A stretch of DNA of 64,000 nucleotides from Pseudoxanthomonas sp. 3HH-4 (GTDB lineage Bacteria; Pseudomonadota; Gammaproteobacteria; Xanthomonadales; Xanthomonadaceae), in NCBI RefSeq assembly GCF_006716465.1, contig NZ_VFPB01000006.1, positions 124,001 through 188,000 on the forward strand, in the 5' to 3' direction. Shown here one piece after another: positions 15,149 to 26,855 of this stretch (position 1 is the first letter of the stretch; the number at the start of each line of letters is the position of its first letter). Below the pieces are notes generated by a model. That model was not told where the DNA came from. It did not search any database and saw nothing but the letters and a program-made list of their open reading frames with translations. The translations under genes and the position numbers were made by a program.

Positions 15149-17278
15149 ATGGCGAACACGATCGAAGTCAAAGTCCCCGACATCGGCGATTACAGCGATG
15201 TGCCGGTCATCGAGATCCTCGTCGCCGTCGGCGACACGGTGAAGAAGGACCAGGGCCTGGTCACGCTGGAATCGGACAAGGCCACGCTGGAAGTGCCGTC
15301 CTCGGCCGCCGGCGTGGTAAAGGAACTCAAGGTGAAGCTGGGCGACACGCTGTCCGAGGGCAGCGTGGTGGCCGTGTTGGAAGCCGAAGGCGCCGCGGCG
15401 TCTGCGCCTGCCCCGGCAGCTCCCGCCAAGCCTGCTCCCGCACCGGCAGCGCCTGCCGTGTCGGCGCCCGCTCCTGCGGCACCCGCGCCATCCGGCGGTG
15501 CTGGCCTGATCGAGGCCAAGGTGCCCGACATCGGCGACTACGACGGCGTGCCGGTCATCGAGATCCTGGTCGCGGTCGGCGACACGGTGAAGAAGGACCA
15601 GGGCCTGGTCACGCTGGAATCGGACAAGGCAACGATGGAAGTCCCGTCGCCCGCCGCCGGCGTGATCAAGGAGATCAAGGTCAAGCTCGGCGACGAACTC
15701 GCCGAGGGTAGCCTGGTGGCGATCATCGAAGGCGAGGGCGCCGCGGTGGCCCCCGTCAAGCCCGCACCGGTCACGCCCTCGCCAGTCGCGCCTGCTGCGC
15801 CCGCCACGTCGGCGCCGAAGCCGGCGCTGGGCACCGGCAAGCCGGCCGACATCGAGTGCCGCATCGTCGTGATCGGTTCCGGCCCGGGTGGCTACACGGC
15901 GGCCTTCCGCGCCGCCGACCTCGGTCTGGATACGGTCCTCATCGAACGCTACGAAGCGCTCGGCGGCGTCTGCCTCAACGTGGGCTGCATCCCGTCGAAG
16001 GCACTGCTGCATGCAGCGGCCTTGATCGACGAGGCATCGCATTCCGACGACATCGGCATCAGCTTCGGCAAGCCGAAGATCGACCTCGACAAGTTGCGCG
16101 GCTTCAAGCAGGACAAGGTGGTCGGCCAGTTCACCAAGGGCCTGGCCGGCATGGCCAAGCAGCGCAAGGTGCGCACGGTGACGGGCGTGGCGAAGTTCGT
16201 GTCGCCGAACGAACTGGAGATCACCGGCAGCGATGGCAAGACGCAGCTGCTGCGCTTTGAACAGTGCATCATCGCCGCCGGTTCGCAGGCGGTGAAGCTG
16301 CCGAACTTCCCCTGGGACGACCCGCGCGTGATGGATTCCACTGACGCGTTGCAGCTGGCCGAGGTACCGAAGAAGCTGCTCGTCGTCGGCGGCGGCATCA
16401 TCGGCCTGGAAATGGCGACGGTGTACCGCGCGCTGGGCGCCGAGGTGACCGTGGTCGAGTTCATGGACCAGCTGATGCCGGGCGCCGACAAGGACTTGGT
16501 GAAGCCGCTGGCCGACCGTCTGAAGAAGCAGGGCGTCATCGTCCACCTCAAGACCAAGGCCGCCAAGGTTGAGGCGTCCAAGAAGGGCATCACCGTGCAC
16601 TTCGAGAGCGCCACCGAAGGCCAGAAGCTGGAACTCGAATCAGGCACCTGGGACCGTGTGCTGGTCGCCGTCGGTCGTTCGCCCAACGGCGGCAAGCTGG
16701 ATGCCGACAAGGCCGGCGTCACGGTTACCGACCGCGGTTTCATCCCGGTCGACGCGCAGATGCGCACCAACGTGCCGCACATCTTCGCCATCGGCGACCT
16801 GGTGGGTCAGCCGATGCTGGCGCACAAGGCCACGCACGAAGGCAAGCTCGCTGCGGAAGTGGCGGCCGGCGAGAAGAAGGAGTGGGTGGCGCGGGTGATT
16901 CCGTCGGTGGCTTACACCGATCCGGAGATTGCGTGGGTGGGCGTGACCGAAACCGAAGCCAAGGCCAAGGGTCTGAAGATCGGCATCGGCAAGTTCCCTT
17001 GGGTGGCGTCCGCGCGCGCGGTCGGCATCGGTCGCGGCGAAGGTTCGACCAAGCTGATCTTCGACGAGCACACCCACCGCATCATCGGTGCCGGCATCGT
17101 GGGCGTGCATGCGGGCGACCTGATCAGCGAACTCGCGCTAGCGATCGAGATGGGCGCGGAAGCCGGCGACATCGGCGCGACCATCCATCCGCACCCCACG
17201 CTCAGCGAATCGGTGGCGATGGCGGCCGAGGTCTACGAAGGCACGATCACCGACTTGTATATCCCGAAGAAGAAGTAA
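15149..17278 (+). CDS. lpd: Dihydrolipoyl dehydrogenase (E3) with two N-terminal lipoyl domains
   Basis: 709 residues. Two complete lipoyl domains (about 3-80 and 121-195; lipoyl-lysines Lys44 and Lys160, each in ESDKAT) are joined by Ala/Pro-rich linkers to a normal flavoprotein disulfide reductase from about 235: FAD motif GSGPGG (243-248), redox pair Cys275/Cys280 in GGVCLNVGCIPSK, NAD-binding VVGGGIIGLE, and the C-terminal HPHPTLSE with the catalytic His. It re-oxidises dihydrolipoamide with NAD+ for the pyruvate dehydrogenase complex. Lipoyl-E3 proteins with one such domain are known; two is unusual. It follows aceF and a REP-like repeat, with a strong terminator behind it. Confidence 0.95.
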   Translation: MANTIEVKVPDIGDYSDVPVIEILVAVGDTVKKDQGLVTLESDKATLEVPSSAAGVVKELKVKLGDTLSEGSVVAVLEAEGAAASAPAPAAPAKPAPAPAAPAVSAPAPAAPAPSGGAGLIEAKVPDIGDYDGVPVIEILVAVGDTVKKDQGLVTLESDKATMEVPSPAAGVIKEIKVKLGDELAEGSLVAIIEGEGAAVAPVKPAPVTPSPVAPAAPATSAPKPALGTGKPADIECRIVVIGSGPGGYTAAFRAADLGLDTVLIERYEALGGVCLNVGCIPSKALLHAAALIDEASHSDDIGISFGKPKIDLDKLRGFKQDKVVGQFTKGLAGMAKQRKVRTVTGVAKFVSPNELEITGSDGKTQLLRFEQCIIAAGSQAVKLPNFPWDDPRVMDSTDALQLAEVPKKLLVVGGGIIGLEMATVYRALGAEVTVVEFMDQLMPGADKDLVKPLADRLKKQGVIVHLKTKAAKVEASKKGITVHFESATEGQKLELESGTWDRVLVAVGRSPNGGKLDADKAGVTVTDRGFIPVDAQMRTNVPHIFAIGDLVGQPMLAHKATHEGKLAAEVAAGEKKEWVARVIPSVAYTDPEIAWVGVTETEAKAKGLKIGIGKFPWVASARAVGIGRGEGSTKLIFDEHTHRIIGAGIVGVHAGDLISELALAIEMGAEAGDIGATIHPHPTLSESVAMAAEVYEGTITDLYIPKKK

Positions 17279-17298
17279 GCGTCGGCGGGATGGAAACG

Positions 17299-17330
17299 AA
17301 AAGGCCACGCGGATGCGTGGCCTTTTTCTT
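17299..17330. terminator. Bidirectional terminator between lpd and the DUF2061 gene
   Basis: A 12-bp stem (17299-17310 with 17315-17326) with a GGAT loop starts AAAAGGCC and ends GGCCTTTT, so there is a T-run in both directions. It would end both the lpd transcript and the convergent DUF2061 transcript. Confidence 0.9.
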
Positions 17331-17343
17331 CGGGTGATCCAGG

Positions 17344-17547
17344 TCAGGCCGGCAAGGGCATCACCTTCGCCGCCCGGCGGGCCTCGATCCGCTTCCAGAC
17401 CTTTTCGTGGAAGTGGAATACCACCGTGTTGGTCGCCGGTTCGATCAACGCCAGCATGCCGCCCACCAGCAGGCTGCCGGTGAACAGGTAGCCCAGGGTG
17501 AAGGCCACCGAGAAATGCAGGATCGCGAAGCTCAGGGTCTTGTTCAC
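17344..17547 (-). CDS. DUF2061 small membrane protein
   Basis: 67 residues with a GTG start; GGAG lies seven bases upstream. Two hydrophobic helices (FAILHFSVAFTLGYLFTGS and LVGGMLALIEPATNTVVFHFHEKVW) match DUF2061, a small family of inner-membrane proteins of unknown function. It stands alone, with a promoter whose -10 element overlaps an inverted repeat and a shared terminator behind it. Confidence 0.85.
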   Translation of the reverse strand: MNKTLSFAILHFSVAFTLGYLFTGSLLVGGMLALIEPATNTVVFHFHEKVWKRIEARRAAKVMPLPA

Positions 17548-17559
17548 GACGGGCTCCAG

Positions 17560-17603
17560 ATGAGAATTGATCTCATTATGGGGGCCAAGCTGCCGCTGTC
17601 CAA
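17560..17603 (-). promoter_or_regulatory. Promoter with overlapping ATGAGA/TCTCAT inverted repeat
   Basis: Read on the minus strand, TTGGAC (17598-17603) and CATAAT (17575-17580) are 17 bases apart. The inverted repeat ATGAGA-N5-TCTCAT (17560-17576) covers the -10 edge and start point, a classic repressor position. Its AT-rich look recalls Fur-type boxes, but this is a weak similarity only. Confidence 0.45.
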
Positions 17604-17718
17604 TGGAATGATCCGCTGCTACCGATAAATATTGCCTATCGGTCGGGGTGGGATACCTGGATGGCTGGCCAAGGCGGCCCAGGTGTGTTCGGCGCCGGGC
17701 GCGCCTTGTGCGACCGGG

Positions 17719-18654
17719 TCAGAACCGGACCGACACGCCCGCCATCGGGCCATGCACCTTGAACTCGCCCGTGACCCTGCCCGCGACATCCACCGTGCCG
17801 ATACCCGACTCCACCGGCGCCTCGAACGAACCGCGATAGTTGTCGCTGAGCTTCAGGCGGAACCAGTCGTAGCCCACATGCACCCCGATCCGCTCGGTTA
17901 CCCGGTACTCGACCAGCAAGCCGCCGCGCTCGAAATGCCCGCGCTCATTGATGAAGTTGCCCCAGCGCGTATCCAGATACTGTCCCTGCGCTTCGATGCG
18001 CAGGCGCGGCGTCGGCGACCATGCCACCCGGGTGTGCAGGTTCGGCGAGGTGCCGTCGCGCTTCCAGTCCAGTTCTTCCCACTGCGGGTCGATGTCGCCG
18101 GTACCCGCGCTGGTGGCGGTACCGCGCGCCGCCAGCGTCGCATGGGTGATGCCGGCACCGAGACCCCACTGGAAGCGTGGCGTATCGACCGTCGCGAACT
18201 CGTAGTTGAGGCTGGCAAGTTCGAAGCTGATGCGGCCCGACACGTCGACGGCAGGCACCTCAACCGGCTCGCCCGGGATCTCGACCTCGTCGAAGATCGT
18301 GCCGGGATCGACCCAATCGCCATCGAAGCCCCACGATTGATCACGTCGATAGTCGTAATAGTCGAGGCGGAGCGACTGGCGGGGCGTCATCTTGAAGGTG
18401 AGCTCGCCGCGCGGGCGCCAGCGGCCGTCGGCATTGATCTCCCCGGCCGCACCCAACTCCTCCGTTCGCTCGCCATTGGTGGCCACGGCATCGCCGGTGA
18501 AGCGGATGTTTGCCTCGGGATTGAATGCGGAGAGTCTCAGTTCGAAGCGGGCGTCGTCGGAAACCTCCTGTGCGGACGCGATGGAGGTGATGATGGCGAG
18601 GGACAGGCAGCAGAACACCGATGCGGCGGTGCGGCGGGGGATGTGGCGACTCAT
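17719..18654 (-). CDS. Outer membrane beta-barrel protein, unknown function
   Basis: About 311 residues from the chosen ATG at 18654, which gives a typical signal peptide (basic MSRHIPRR, hydrophobic core, cleavage after ASA near residue 28). The body alternates charged and aromatic residues in strand-like runs (SLRLDYYDYRR, RLRIEAQGQYLD, RIGVHVGYDWFRLKL) and ends with Phe (AGVSVRF), indicating an outer-membrane barrel. I do not recognise the family. Starts at 18663 and 18696 are also possible and none has a good ribosome site. A lone intrinsic terminator lies about 110 bases upstream on the same strand. Confidence 0.65.
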   Translation of the reverse strand: MSRHIPRRTAASVFCCLSLAIITSIASAQEVSDDARFELRLSAFNPEANIRFTGDAVATNGERTEELGAAGEINADGRWRPRGELTFKMTPRQSLRLDYYDYRRDQSWGFDGDWVDPGTIFDEVEIPGEPVEVPAVDVSGRISFELASLNYEFATVDTPRFQWGLGAGITHATLAARGTATSAGTGDIDPQWEELDWKRDGTSPNLHTRVAWSPTPRLRIEAQGQYLDTRWGNFINERGHFERGGLLVEYRVTERIGVHVGYDWFRLKLSDNYRGSFEAPVESGIGTVDVAGRVTGEFKVHGPMAGVSVRF

Positions 18655-18760
18655 GGGTTCCATGCGGTTGGGTGTGGAGAGCCCAACGTTCGCCATCCCC
18701 GGGTCGACAGGGAGTGAATTGACTGAACGAGTGGCCCTCTCCGCAGCGTTTCCCCCCGGA

Positions 18761-18792
18761 AAAAAGGAAGCCCCGGGGGCAACCGGGGCTTC
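18761..18792 (-). terminator. Orphan intrinsic terminator on the minus strand
   Basis: A perfect 10-bp stem (18767-18776 with 18783-18792) is followed on the minus strand by six Ts. No protein gene precedes it on that strand: the stretch 18793-19070 has no plausible minus-strand ORF. It therefore ends either a small RNA transcribed from this region or acts as a leader attenuator for the outer-membrane gene 107 bases downstream. Confidence 0.75.
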
Positions 18793-18980
18793 TGGAGAAC
18801 CTGCGACGGAGCATCGGACGAGGAAGTTGAGCGGCAGGTCTCAGAGGGACTGACAGACGGTTTTCGTCAAAGTTCCGGGAAATCCTGCGGAAAATTCTGA
18901 ACAGGGGAAACGGTTACAGCCTTGTCCCCGTTGGCTTTGGCGGAATCCGGCGCCGAACTCGCGGTTTCGACCTTTGGCGG

Positions 18981-19010
18981 TTGTCCCGGAAATTGTCCCG
19001 CTGCTATACT
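18981..19010 (+). promoter_or_regulatory. Promoter of the ATP synthase operon
   Basis: TTGTCC (18981-18986), an 18-base spacer and TATACT (19005-19010) lie 61 bases upstream of the atpI GTG. The -10 matches five of six consensus bases. No other promoter-like pair was seen nearer the operon. Confidence 0.6.
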
Positions 19011-19070
19011 TTTACGGCTCGGCGAGGCGCTTTACCGCCTTGTATCCCGCCAATTCCGTAGGGCTTTCGT

Positions 19071-19442
19071 GTGCTGAATTCCGTCGCTGCGGGCCGGCGG
19101 CTGGTATTGCGCGCCGCCGCTTGGCAAGGGCTGGCCGTGCTGCTGGTCGCGGCACTTTTCCTGCTCTGGGGCCTGCCCCAGGCACTGGCGGCGGCGGTGG
19201 GTGGGACAGCAATCGTGGCCGGCGCGCTGCTGGCGGCCTGGATGGCCTTCGGCGGTGGCGTACTCGGCGCCGTTTCGGCGGTCCTGAGGCTGGTGGCGGG
19301 AATGGTGGTGAAGTGGGTCGTGGTGATTGGCGTGCTGGTGATGGGCGCGGGGCTTTACAAGCTGCCCCCGCTGCCCTTGCTGGCAGGCGTGATCACCGGA
19401 CTGGTGGCACAGGTGCTGGTCGCGACCGGCAAGCAGCGATAA
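19071..19442 (+). CDS. atpI: ATP synthase subunit I (AtpI)
   Basis: 123 residues with a GTG start. Four hydrophobic helices (AVLLVAALFLLWGLPQALAA, IVAGALLAAWMAF, the glycine-rich GGVLGAVSAVLRLVAGMVVKWVVVIGVLV, and PLLAGVITGLVAQVLV) fit the AtpI family. AtpI sits at the head of many atp operons and assists c-ring assembly and possibly Mg2+ uptake. Identification rests on both topology and its position 24 bases before atpB. Confidence 0.85.
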   Translation: MLNSVAAGRRLVLRAAAWQGLAVLLVAALFLLWGLPQALAAAVGGTAIVAGALLAAWMAFGGGVLGAVSAVLRLVAGMVVKWVVVIGVLVMGAGLYKLPPLPLLAGVITGLVAQVLVATGKQR

Positions 19443-19466
19443 CCCAACTAGAAAGGTTTCCGACTC

Positions 19467-20264
19467 ATGGCGGGCGAGGCTCTTACTCCCACCAGTTACA
19501 TCCAGCACCACCTGAAGAACCTCACGGCCCAGGTGGGCGGTGAAGGTCCGTTCTGGACGATCAACGTCGACACCTTCGTGACCGCCGTGTTGATGGGTCT
19601 GCTGATCGTGTTCGCCTTCTGGATGGCCACGCGCAAGGCCACGGCTGGCGTGCCGGGCAAGTGGCAGGCTTTCGTCGAGATCATGCTGGAGTTCGTCGAC
19701 AAGCAGGCCCGCGACACCTACCACGGGACCAGCAAGCTGGTGACGCCGATCGCGATCACCATCTTCTTCTGGATCCTGATGATGAACCTGCTGAAGATGA
19801 TCCCGGCGGACTTCATCGCCAAGCCGCTCGAGCTGATGGGCGTGCATTACTGGAAGCCGGTGCCCACCGCCGACGTCAATGCCACCCTGGGCATGTCGAT
19901 CAGCGTGTTCTTCCTGATGCTGATCTTCGCGCTCCGTTCCAAGGGCCTGGGCGGTTTCGCCAAGGAGTTCCTGACGGCGCCGTTCGGCAAGTGGATGATG
20001 CCGTTCAACCTGATCCTCAACATTGTCGAATGGGTCAGCAAGCCCATTTCGCTGGCGATGCGACTGTTCGGCAACATGTTCGGCGGCGAAATCGTCTTCC
20101 TGCTGATCTGGGTGCTGGGCGGCGCGGGCATCCTCGGCATGCTCGGCGGCGCGACATTCGGCTTGGGCTGGATGCTGTTCCACCTGCTGGTCATTCCGCT
20201 GCAGGCCTTCATCTTCATGATGCTGTCGATCGTCTACCTCAGCTTGTCGGAAGACAGCCACTAA
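19467..20264 (+). CDS. atpB: F1Fo ATP synthase subunit a
   Basis: 265 residues, close to the 271 of E. coli. Multiple membrane helices and the key segment SLAMRLFGNMFGGE, whose Arg is the essential residue facing the c-ring, identify subunit a, which with the c-ring forms the proton path. The C-terminal amphipathic helix PLQAFIFMMLSIVYLSLS is also conserved. AAAGG lies about ten bases before the ATG. Second gene of the operon. Confidence 0.97.
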   Translation: MAGEALTPTSYIQHHLKNLTAQVGGEGPFWTINVDTFVTAVLMGLLIVFAFWMATRKATAGVPGKWQAFVEIMLEFVDKQARDTYHGTSKLVTPIAITIFFWILMMNLLKMIPADFIAKPLELMGVHYWKPVPTADVNATLGMSISVFFLMLIFALRSKGLGGFAKEFLTAPFGKWMMPFNLILNIVEWVSKPISLAMRLFGNMFGGEIVFLLIWVLGGAGILGMLGGATFGLGWMLFHLLVIPLQAFIFMMLSIVYLSLSEDSH

Positions 20265-20313
20265 CGTTTCCGCTTCACCGTTTCCTTCGTACCATCACCT
20301 TTCAAGCACTTAA

Positions 20314-20628
<315 letters not shown>

Positions 20629-20644
20629 TCCGTCGCGTGCACGC

Positions 20645-20672
20645 CTGACCACGGGCTTTCGTCCGCGGTCAG
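20645..20672 (+). other. Stem-loop between atpE and atpF
   Basis: CTGACC (20645-20650) pairs with GGTCAG (20667-20672), with further CGG/CCG pairing inside across one A-C mismatch and a short loop. There is no T-run, so it is not a classical terminator. It sits 17 bases after atpE and may stabilise the upstream mRNA, helping the high c-subunit stoichiometry. Confidence 0.5.
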
Positions 20673-20733
20673 TCACCAGGCGTAGCTGGGCCGGCGCGAT
20701 GTGCGCGGGCCCTTCATCACCGGCAGGTTTACG

Positions 20734-21204
20734 ATGAATATCAATCTCACTCTGTTCGCCCAGGCGCTGGCCTTCGCCGGCCTGATCTGGATCATTGCGA
20801 CCAAAATCTGGCCGCCGCTGCTGGCTGCCATCGAAGAACGCCAGCAGAAGATCGCTGAAGGCCTGGCCGCGGCCGACCGCAGCCAGAAGGATCTGGCGCA
20901 GGCCCAGGAAAAGGTCAACGAGGCGTTGAAGGAAGCCCGCGTCAAGGCCAACGAGATCATCGACCAGGCCCATGCGCGCGCCAACCAGATCGTCGATGCG
21001 GCCAAGAATGATGCGATCGCCGAAGCCAACCGCCAGAAGGCGCTGGCCGAAGCCGAGATCGACGCCGCCGCCACGCGTGCCCGCGAGGACCTGCGCAAGC
21101 AGGTGTCCGCGCTGGCCGTCAGCGGTGCCGAGAAGCTGTTGAAGCGCGAGATCGATGCCAACGCCCACAAGGCGCTGCTCGACGAACTCGCCGCCGAAAT
21201 CTGA
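20734..21204 (+). CDS. atpF: F1Fo ATP synthase subunit b
   Basis: 156 residues, exactly the E. coli length. One N-terminal membrane helix ([26 protein letters not shown]) is followed by a long charged coiled coil ([21 protein letters not shown] onward) that forms the peripheral stalk linking Fo to the delta subunit. The ATG at 20734 is preceded by GGCAGG at about seven bases; an in-frame GTG at 20701 would add eleven residues not found in the family. Confidence 0.96.
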   Translation: MNINLTLFAQALAFAGLIWIIATKIWPPLLAAIEERQQKIAEGLAAADRSQKDLAQAQEKVNEALKEARVKANEIIDQAHARANQIVDAAKNDAIAEANRQKALAEAEIDAAATRAREDLRKQVSALAVSGAEKLLKREIDANAHKALLDELAAEI

Positions 21205-21221
21205 TCCGGACGAGCTGATCG

Positions 21222-21749
21222 ATGAGCCAGGCCCTTACCGTCGCCCGCCCCTACGCCCGCGCCGCCTTTGCGACGGCGCGCGACGAAGGCAACTTCGCCG
21301 CCTGGTCGCAGGCGCTGGGTTTCGCCGCGCATGTCGCGGCGGACCCGCGCGTGGCCGCGCTGCTGCCCAATCCGCAGCTGCTGCACGCCGATGCGGTGAC
21401 CCTGCTCGCGCCCGAGGGCGCGAGTGAGACGTTCGTCCGCTTCCTGGGCATCCTCGCCGACGCGCGCCGCCTGCCCCAGCTGCCGGAGATCGCCGGCCTG
21501 TTCGAGGAACTGCGCGCCGAGGCCGAGCACATCGTCAAGGCGAAGGTGACCTCCGCCACGACACTGCCGGCCGGCGAGCTGGACGTGATCAAGGCCGCGT
21601 TGAAGAAGCGCTTCGGCTGCGAGGTCGAAATCGAGACGGCCGTCGACGCATCGCTGATCGGCGGCGCCGTTATCGATGCCGGCAGCGTGGTGATCGACGG
21701 CTCGCTGAAAGGCAAGCTGGCGCGCCTGCAGTCAGCGCTGACGCACTGA
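21222..21749 (+). CDS. atpH: F1Fo ATP synthase subunit delta
   Basis: 175 residues. [27 protein letters not shown] at the N-terminus and the C-terminal [40 protein letters not shown] segment are the two conserved ends of the delta/OSCP family, which caps the alpha3-beta3 head and holds the b stalk. It lies 17 bases after atpF and 46 before atpA. Confidence 0.95.
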   Translation: MSQALTVARPYARAAFATARDEGNFAAWSQALGFAAHVAADPRVAALLPNPQLLHADAVTLLAPEGASETFVRFLGILADARRLPQLPEIAGLFEELRAEAEHIVKAKVTSATTLPAGELDVIKAALKKRFGCEVEIETAVDASLIGGAVIDAGSVVIDGSLKGKLARLQSALTH

Positions 21750-21795
21750 ATTCCCATTGAACCGCCGCGCGCGAGCCGGCACACAGGACTTACCC

Positions 21796-23343
<1,548 letters not shown>

Positions 23344-23357
23344 CGAAGCCGTGGTAT

Positions 23358-23436
23358 GTGATTCGTGATTCGTGATTCGCAGGAGCAACGGCGGATCACG
23401 GGGCCCACGAATCACCCATCACTAATCACGAATCAC
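23358..23436. repeat. GTGATTC-type inverted repeat between atpA and atpG
   Basis: The left arm 23358-23379 is three tandem copies of GTGATTC(G). The right arm 23408-23436 carries the complementary CGAATCAC/AATCACGAATCAC. The arms can fold into a long stem around a 28-base loop. No promoter or ORF is seen here. It looks like a dispersed intergenic repeat inserted in an essential operon. Confidence 0.7.
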
Positions 23437-23456
23437 CGCGAGCGAAGCGAGTAGAC

Positions 23457-24320
23457 ATGGCAGGCGGACGCGAAATCAAAACCAAGATCAAGAGCGTGCA
23501 GAACACCCGCAAGGTGACGCGCGCGCTCGAGATGGTCTCGGCCTCCAAGATCCGCAAGGCGCAGGAGCGCATGAAGACCTCGCGCCCGTACGCACGCGCG
23601 ATGAAGCAGGTGATCGGCCACCTGGCGCAGGCCAACACCGATTACCAGCATCCCTTCATGGTGGAGCGCAAGGAAGTCAAGCGCGTCGGCTTCATCATCG
23701 TGTCGTCCGACCGCGGCCTGGCCGGCGGCCTGAACAACAACCTGTTCCGCAAGATGCTCGGCGAGATCCGCCAGTGGAACGAGAAGGGCGTCGAGGTCGA
23801 CGTGGTCACCATCGGCCAGAAGGCCTCGGTGTACTTCCGCCGGGTAAAGGTCGACATGCTGGCCAGCGTGTCGCACCTGGGCGATTCGCCCAAGCTCGAC
23901 CAGCTGATCGGCGTGATCAAGGTGATGCTGGACGCGTACACCGAAGGCAAGCTAGATCGCGTGTTCGTCGTCTACAACGACTTCGTCAACACGATGACCC
24001 AGCGTGCGGCGTTCGACCAGCTGCTGCCGCTGCCGGCGGCGGAGACGCAGGTGGCGCACCACGACTGGGACTACATCTACGAACCCGATGCCGCGACCGT
24101 GCTCGATCACGTGATCACGCGCTACATCGAGTCGCTGGTGTACCAGGCGGTGCTGGAGAACATCGCGTCGGAACACGCGGCGCGCATGGTGGCCATGAAG
24201 GCCGCCAGCGACAACGCCAACAAGCTCATCGGTACCCTGCAGCTGGTCTACAACAAGGCCCGCCAGGCGGCGATCACCCAGGAAATTTCCGAAATCGTCG
24301 GCGGCGCGGCGGCAGTCTGA
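23457..24320 (+). CDS. atpG: F1Fo ATP synthase subunit gamma
   Basis: 287 residues (E. coli 287). The N-terminal helix [33 protein letters not shown] and the C-terminal helix [47 protein letters not shown] form the conserved coiled-coil rotor shaft inside the F1 head. The middle domain includes [13 protein letters not shown]. No unusual features; the gene sits behind a repeat-bearing gap. Confidence 0.98.
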   Translation: MAGGREIKTKIKSVQNTRKVTRALEMVSASKIRKAQERMKTSRPYARAMKQVIGHLAQANTDYQHPFMVERKEVKRVGFIIVSSDRGLAGGLNNNLFRKMLGEIRQWNEKGVEVDVVTIGQKASVYFRRVKVDMLASVSHLGDSPKLDQLIGVIKVMLDAYTEGKLDRVFVVYNDFVNTMTQRAAFDQLLPLPAAETQVAHHDWDYIYEPDAATVLDHVITRYIESLVYQAVLENIASEHAARMVAMKAASDNANKLIGTLQLVYNKARQAAITQEISEIVGGAAAV

Positions 24321-24347
24321 CGCGCGTAGTCACAAGAATTCATCTAG

Positions 24348-25766
<1,419 letters not shown>

Positions 25767-25770
25767 GCGC

Positions 25771-25827
25771 GTAGGGTGGGCCCCGGCCCACCTTCGTGGC
25801 AACCGGTGGCGGGCCTCGGTCCGCCCC
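25771..25827. repeat. Dispersed palindromic (REP-like) repeat between atpD and atpC
   Basis: The arm 25771-25792 is identical over 22 bases to that at 15076-15097, starting GTAGGGTGGGCCCC. The partner arm 25805-25827 is degenerate but still complementary in large part. It lies wholly in the 80-base atpD-atpC gap and could reduce or process the downstream message, fitting the lower need for epsilon subunit. Confidence 0.75.
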
Positions 25828-25846
25828 AAACGGCAAAGAGAGTTCC

Positions 25847-26269
25847 ATGAGCACCATCCGTTGCGACATCGTCAGTGCCGAGCAGGAAATCTTCCACGGT
25901 GAAGCCACCCTGGTCGTCGCCACCGGCGAACTGGGCGAGCTGGGCATCGCGCCGAAGCACGCGCCGCTTATCACCCGCCTGAAGCCGGGCAAGGTGGTGG
26001 TGACGCTGCCGAGCGGCGAGCATCTGGACTTCGCCATCTCCGGCGGCATCCTCGAGGTGCAGCCGCAGGTCGTCACCGTGCTGGCGGACACCGCCGTGCG
26101 CGCGACCGACATCGACGAAGCGCAGGTCCGCAAGGCCAAGGAAGAAGCGGAACGCGTGCTGTCCCACAAGGACCCGAAGATGAGCGTGGAAGAAGCCCAG
26201 GCCCAGCTGGCCATGAGCATCGCCCAGCTCAGCGCGCTGGAGCGCCTGCGCAAGAACCTCAAGCACTGA
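25847..26269 (+). CDS. atpC: F1Fo ATP synthase subunit epsilon
   Basis: 140 residues (E. coli 139). The N-terminal beta-sandwich ([41 protein letters not shown]) and the two-helix C-terminal domain ([13 protein letters not shown]... [22 protein letters not shown]) identify the rotor subunit that inhibits ATP hydrolysis. The ATG at 25847 is preferred over an in-frame GTG at 25796, which lies in the repeat. Last gene of the operon. Confidence 0.96.
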   Translation: MSTIRCDIVSAEQEIFHGEATLVVATGELGELGIAPKHAPLITRLKPGKVVVTLPSGEHLDFAISGGILEVQPQVVTVLADTAVRATDIDEAQVRKAKEEAERVLSHKDPKMSVEEAQAQLAMSIAQLSALERLRKNLKH

Positions 26270-26293
26270 GGTCCATCGCCATCGCGTCATGGG

Positions 26294-26325
26294 AACGCCG
26301 GTCTTGCGCCGGCGTTTCCGTTTCC
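26294..26325 (+). terminator. Terminator of the ATP synthase operon
   Basis: AACGCCGG (26294-26301) pairs with CCGGCGTT (26309-26316) around a seven-base loop and is followed by TCCGTTTCC. It lies 25 bases after the atpC stop and just before the convergent GtrA gene. Confidence 0.7.
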
Positions 26326-26329
26326 GGAC

Positions 26330-26734
26330 CTAGCGGTAGACGATGTGCCGCCACAGGAAGAACGCGACCACCGCCAGCACGCCTTCCACCAGTGGCTTGG
26401 CCAGCCAGGCGTGCGCCAGTCCCAGTGAAGACGCCACCCACGTGACCGTCAGTGTGCTGATTGCCGTCAGCGGCACCCACACCAGCAGGAACTTGGTGAA
26501 GCGCCACCAGCCCAGCCGCGCGGCACCGGCCTGCGCAAACGTCACCCGGCCATTCAACCAGAAGCCCAGCAGCGCGCCGCACGCGCGTCCGGCCAAGTTG
26601 CCGGGTGCGGCGGGTACACCGAGGGCGGTGAGCGCGACGAAGACCAGCCAGTCCAGCAGCAACTGCGCCATGCCGACGGCGATGAAGCTGCCGCCTTGCC
26701 TGAACATCGCATGTTGAGTGAGGCGCCGAAGCAT
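26330..26734 (-). CDS. GtrA-family membrane protein
   Basis: 134 residues with four hydrophobic helices. FIAVGMAQLLLDWLVFVAL, AGRACGALLGFWLNGRVTFAQ and the C-terminal GVLAVVAFFLWRHIVYR are the hallmarks of GtrA proteins, small inner-membrane proteins thought to flip undecaprenyl-phosphate-linked sugars during surface polysaccharide modification. No glycosyltransferase partner (GtrB) is adjacent, so its substrate is open. It converges on atpC. Confidence 0.85.
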   Translation of the reverse strand: MLRRLTQHAMFRQGGSFIAVGMAQLLLDWLVFVALTALGVPAAPGNLAGRACGALLGFWLNGRVTFAQAGAARLGWWRFTKFLLVWVPLTAISTLTVTWVASSLGLAHAWLAKPLVEGVLAVVAFFLWRHIVYR

Positions 26735-26855
26735 TGCCGTATGTTACCCGTCGTCGTGGCGGCGGATGGCACGTGTGGGGTGCGGACTGCGTTGACGGGG
26801 TAATTGCTACCATGTCGCGCTGAACGCGCTTGTCCACGCCAAGGGAATTGCACGC

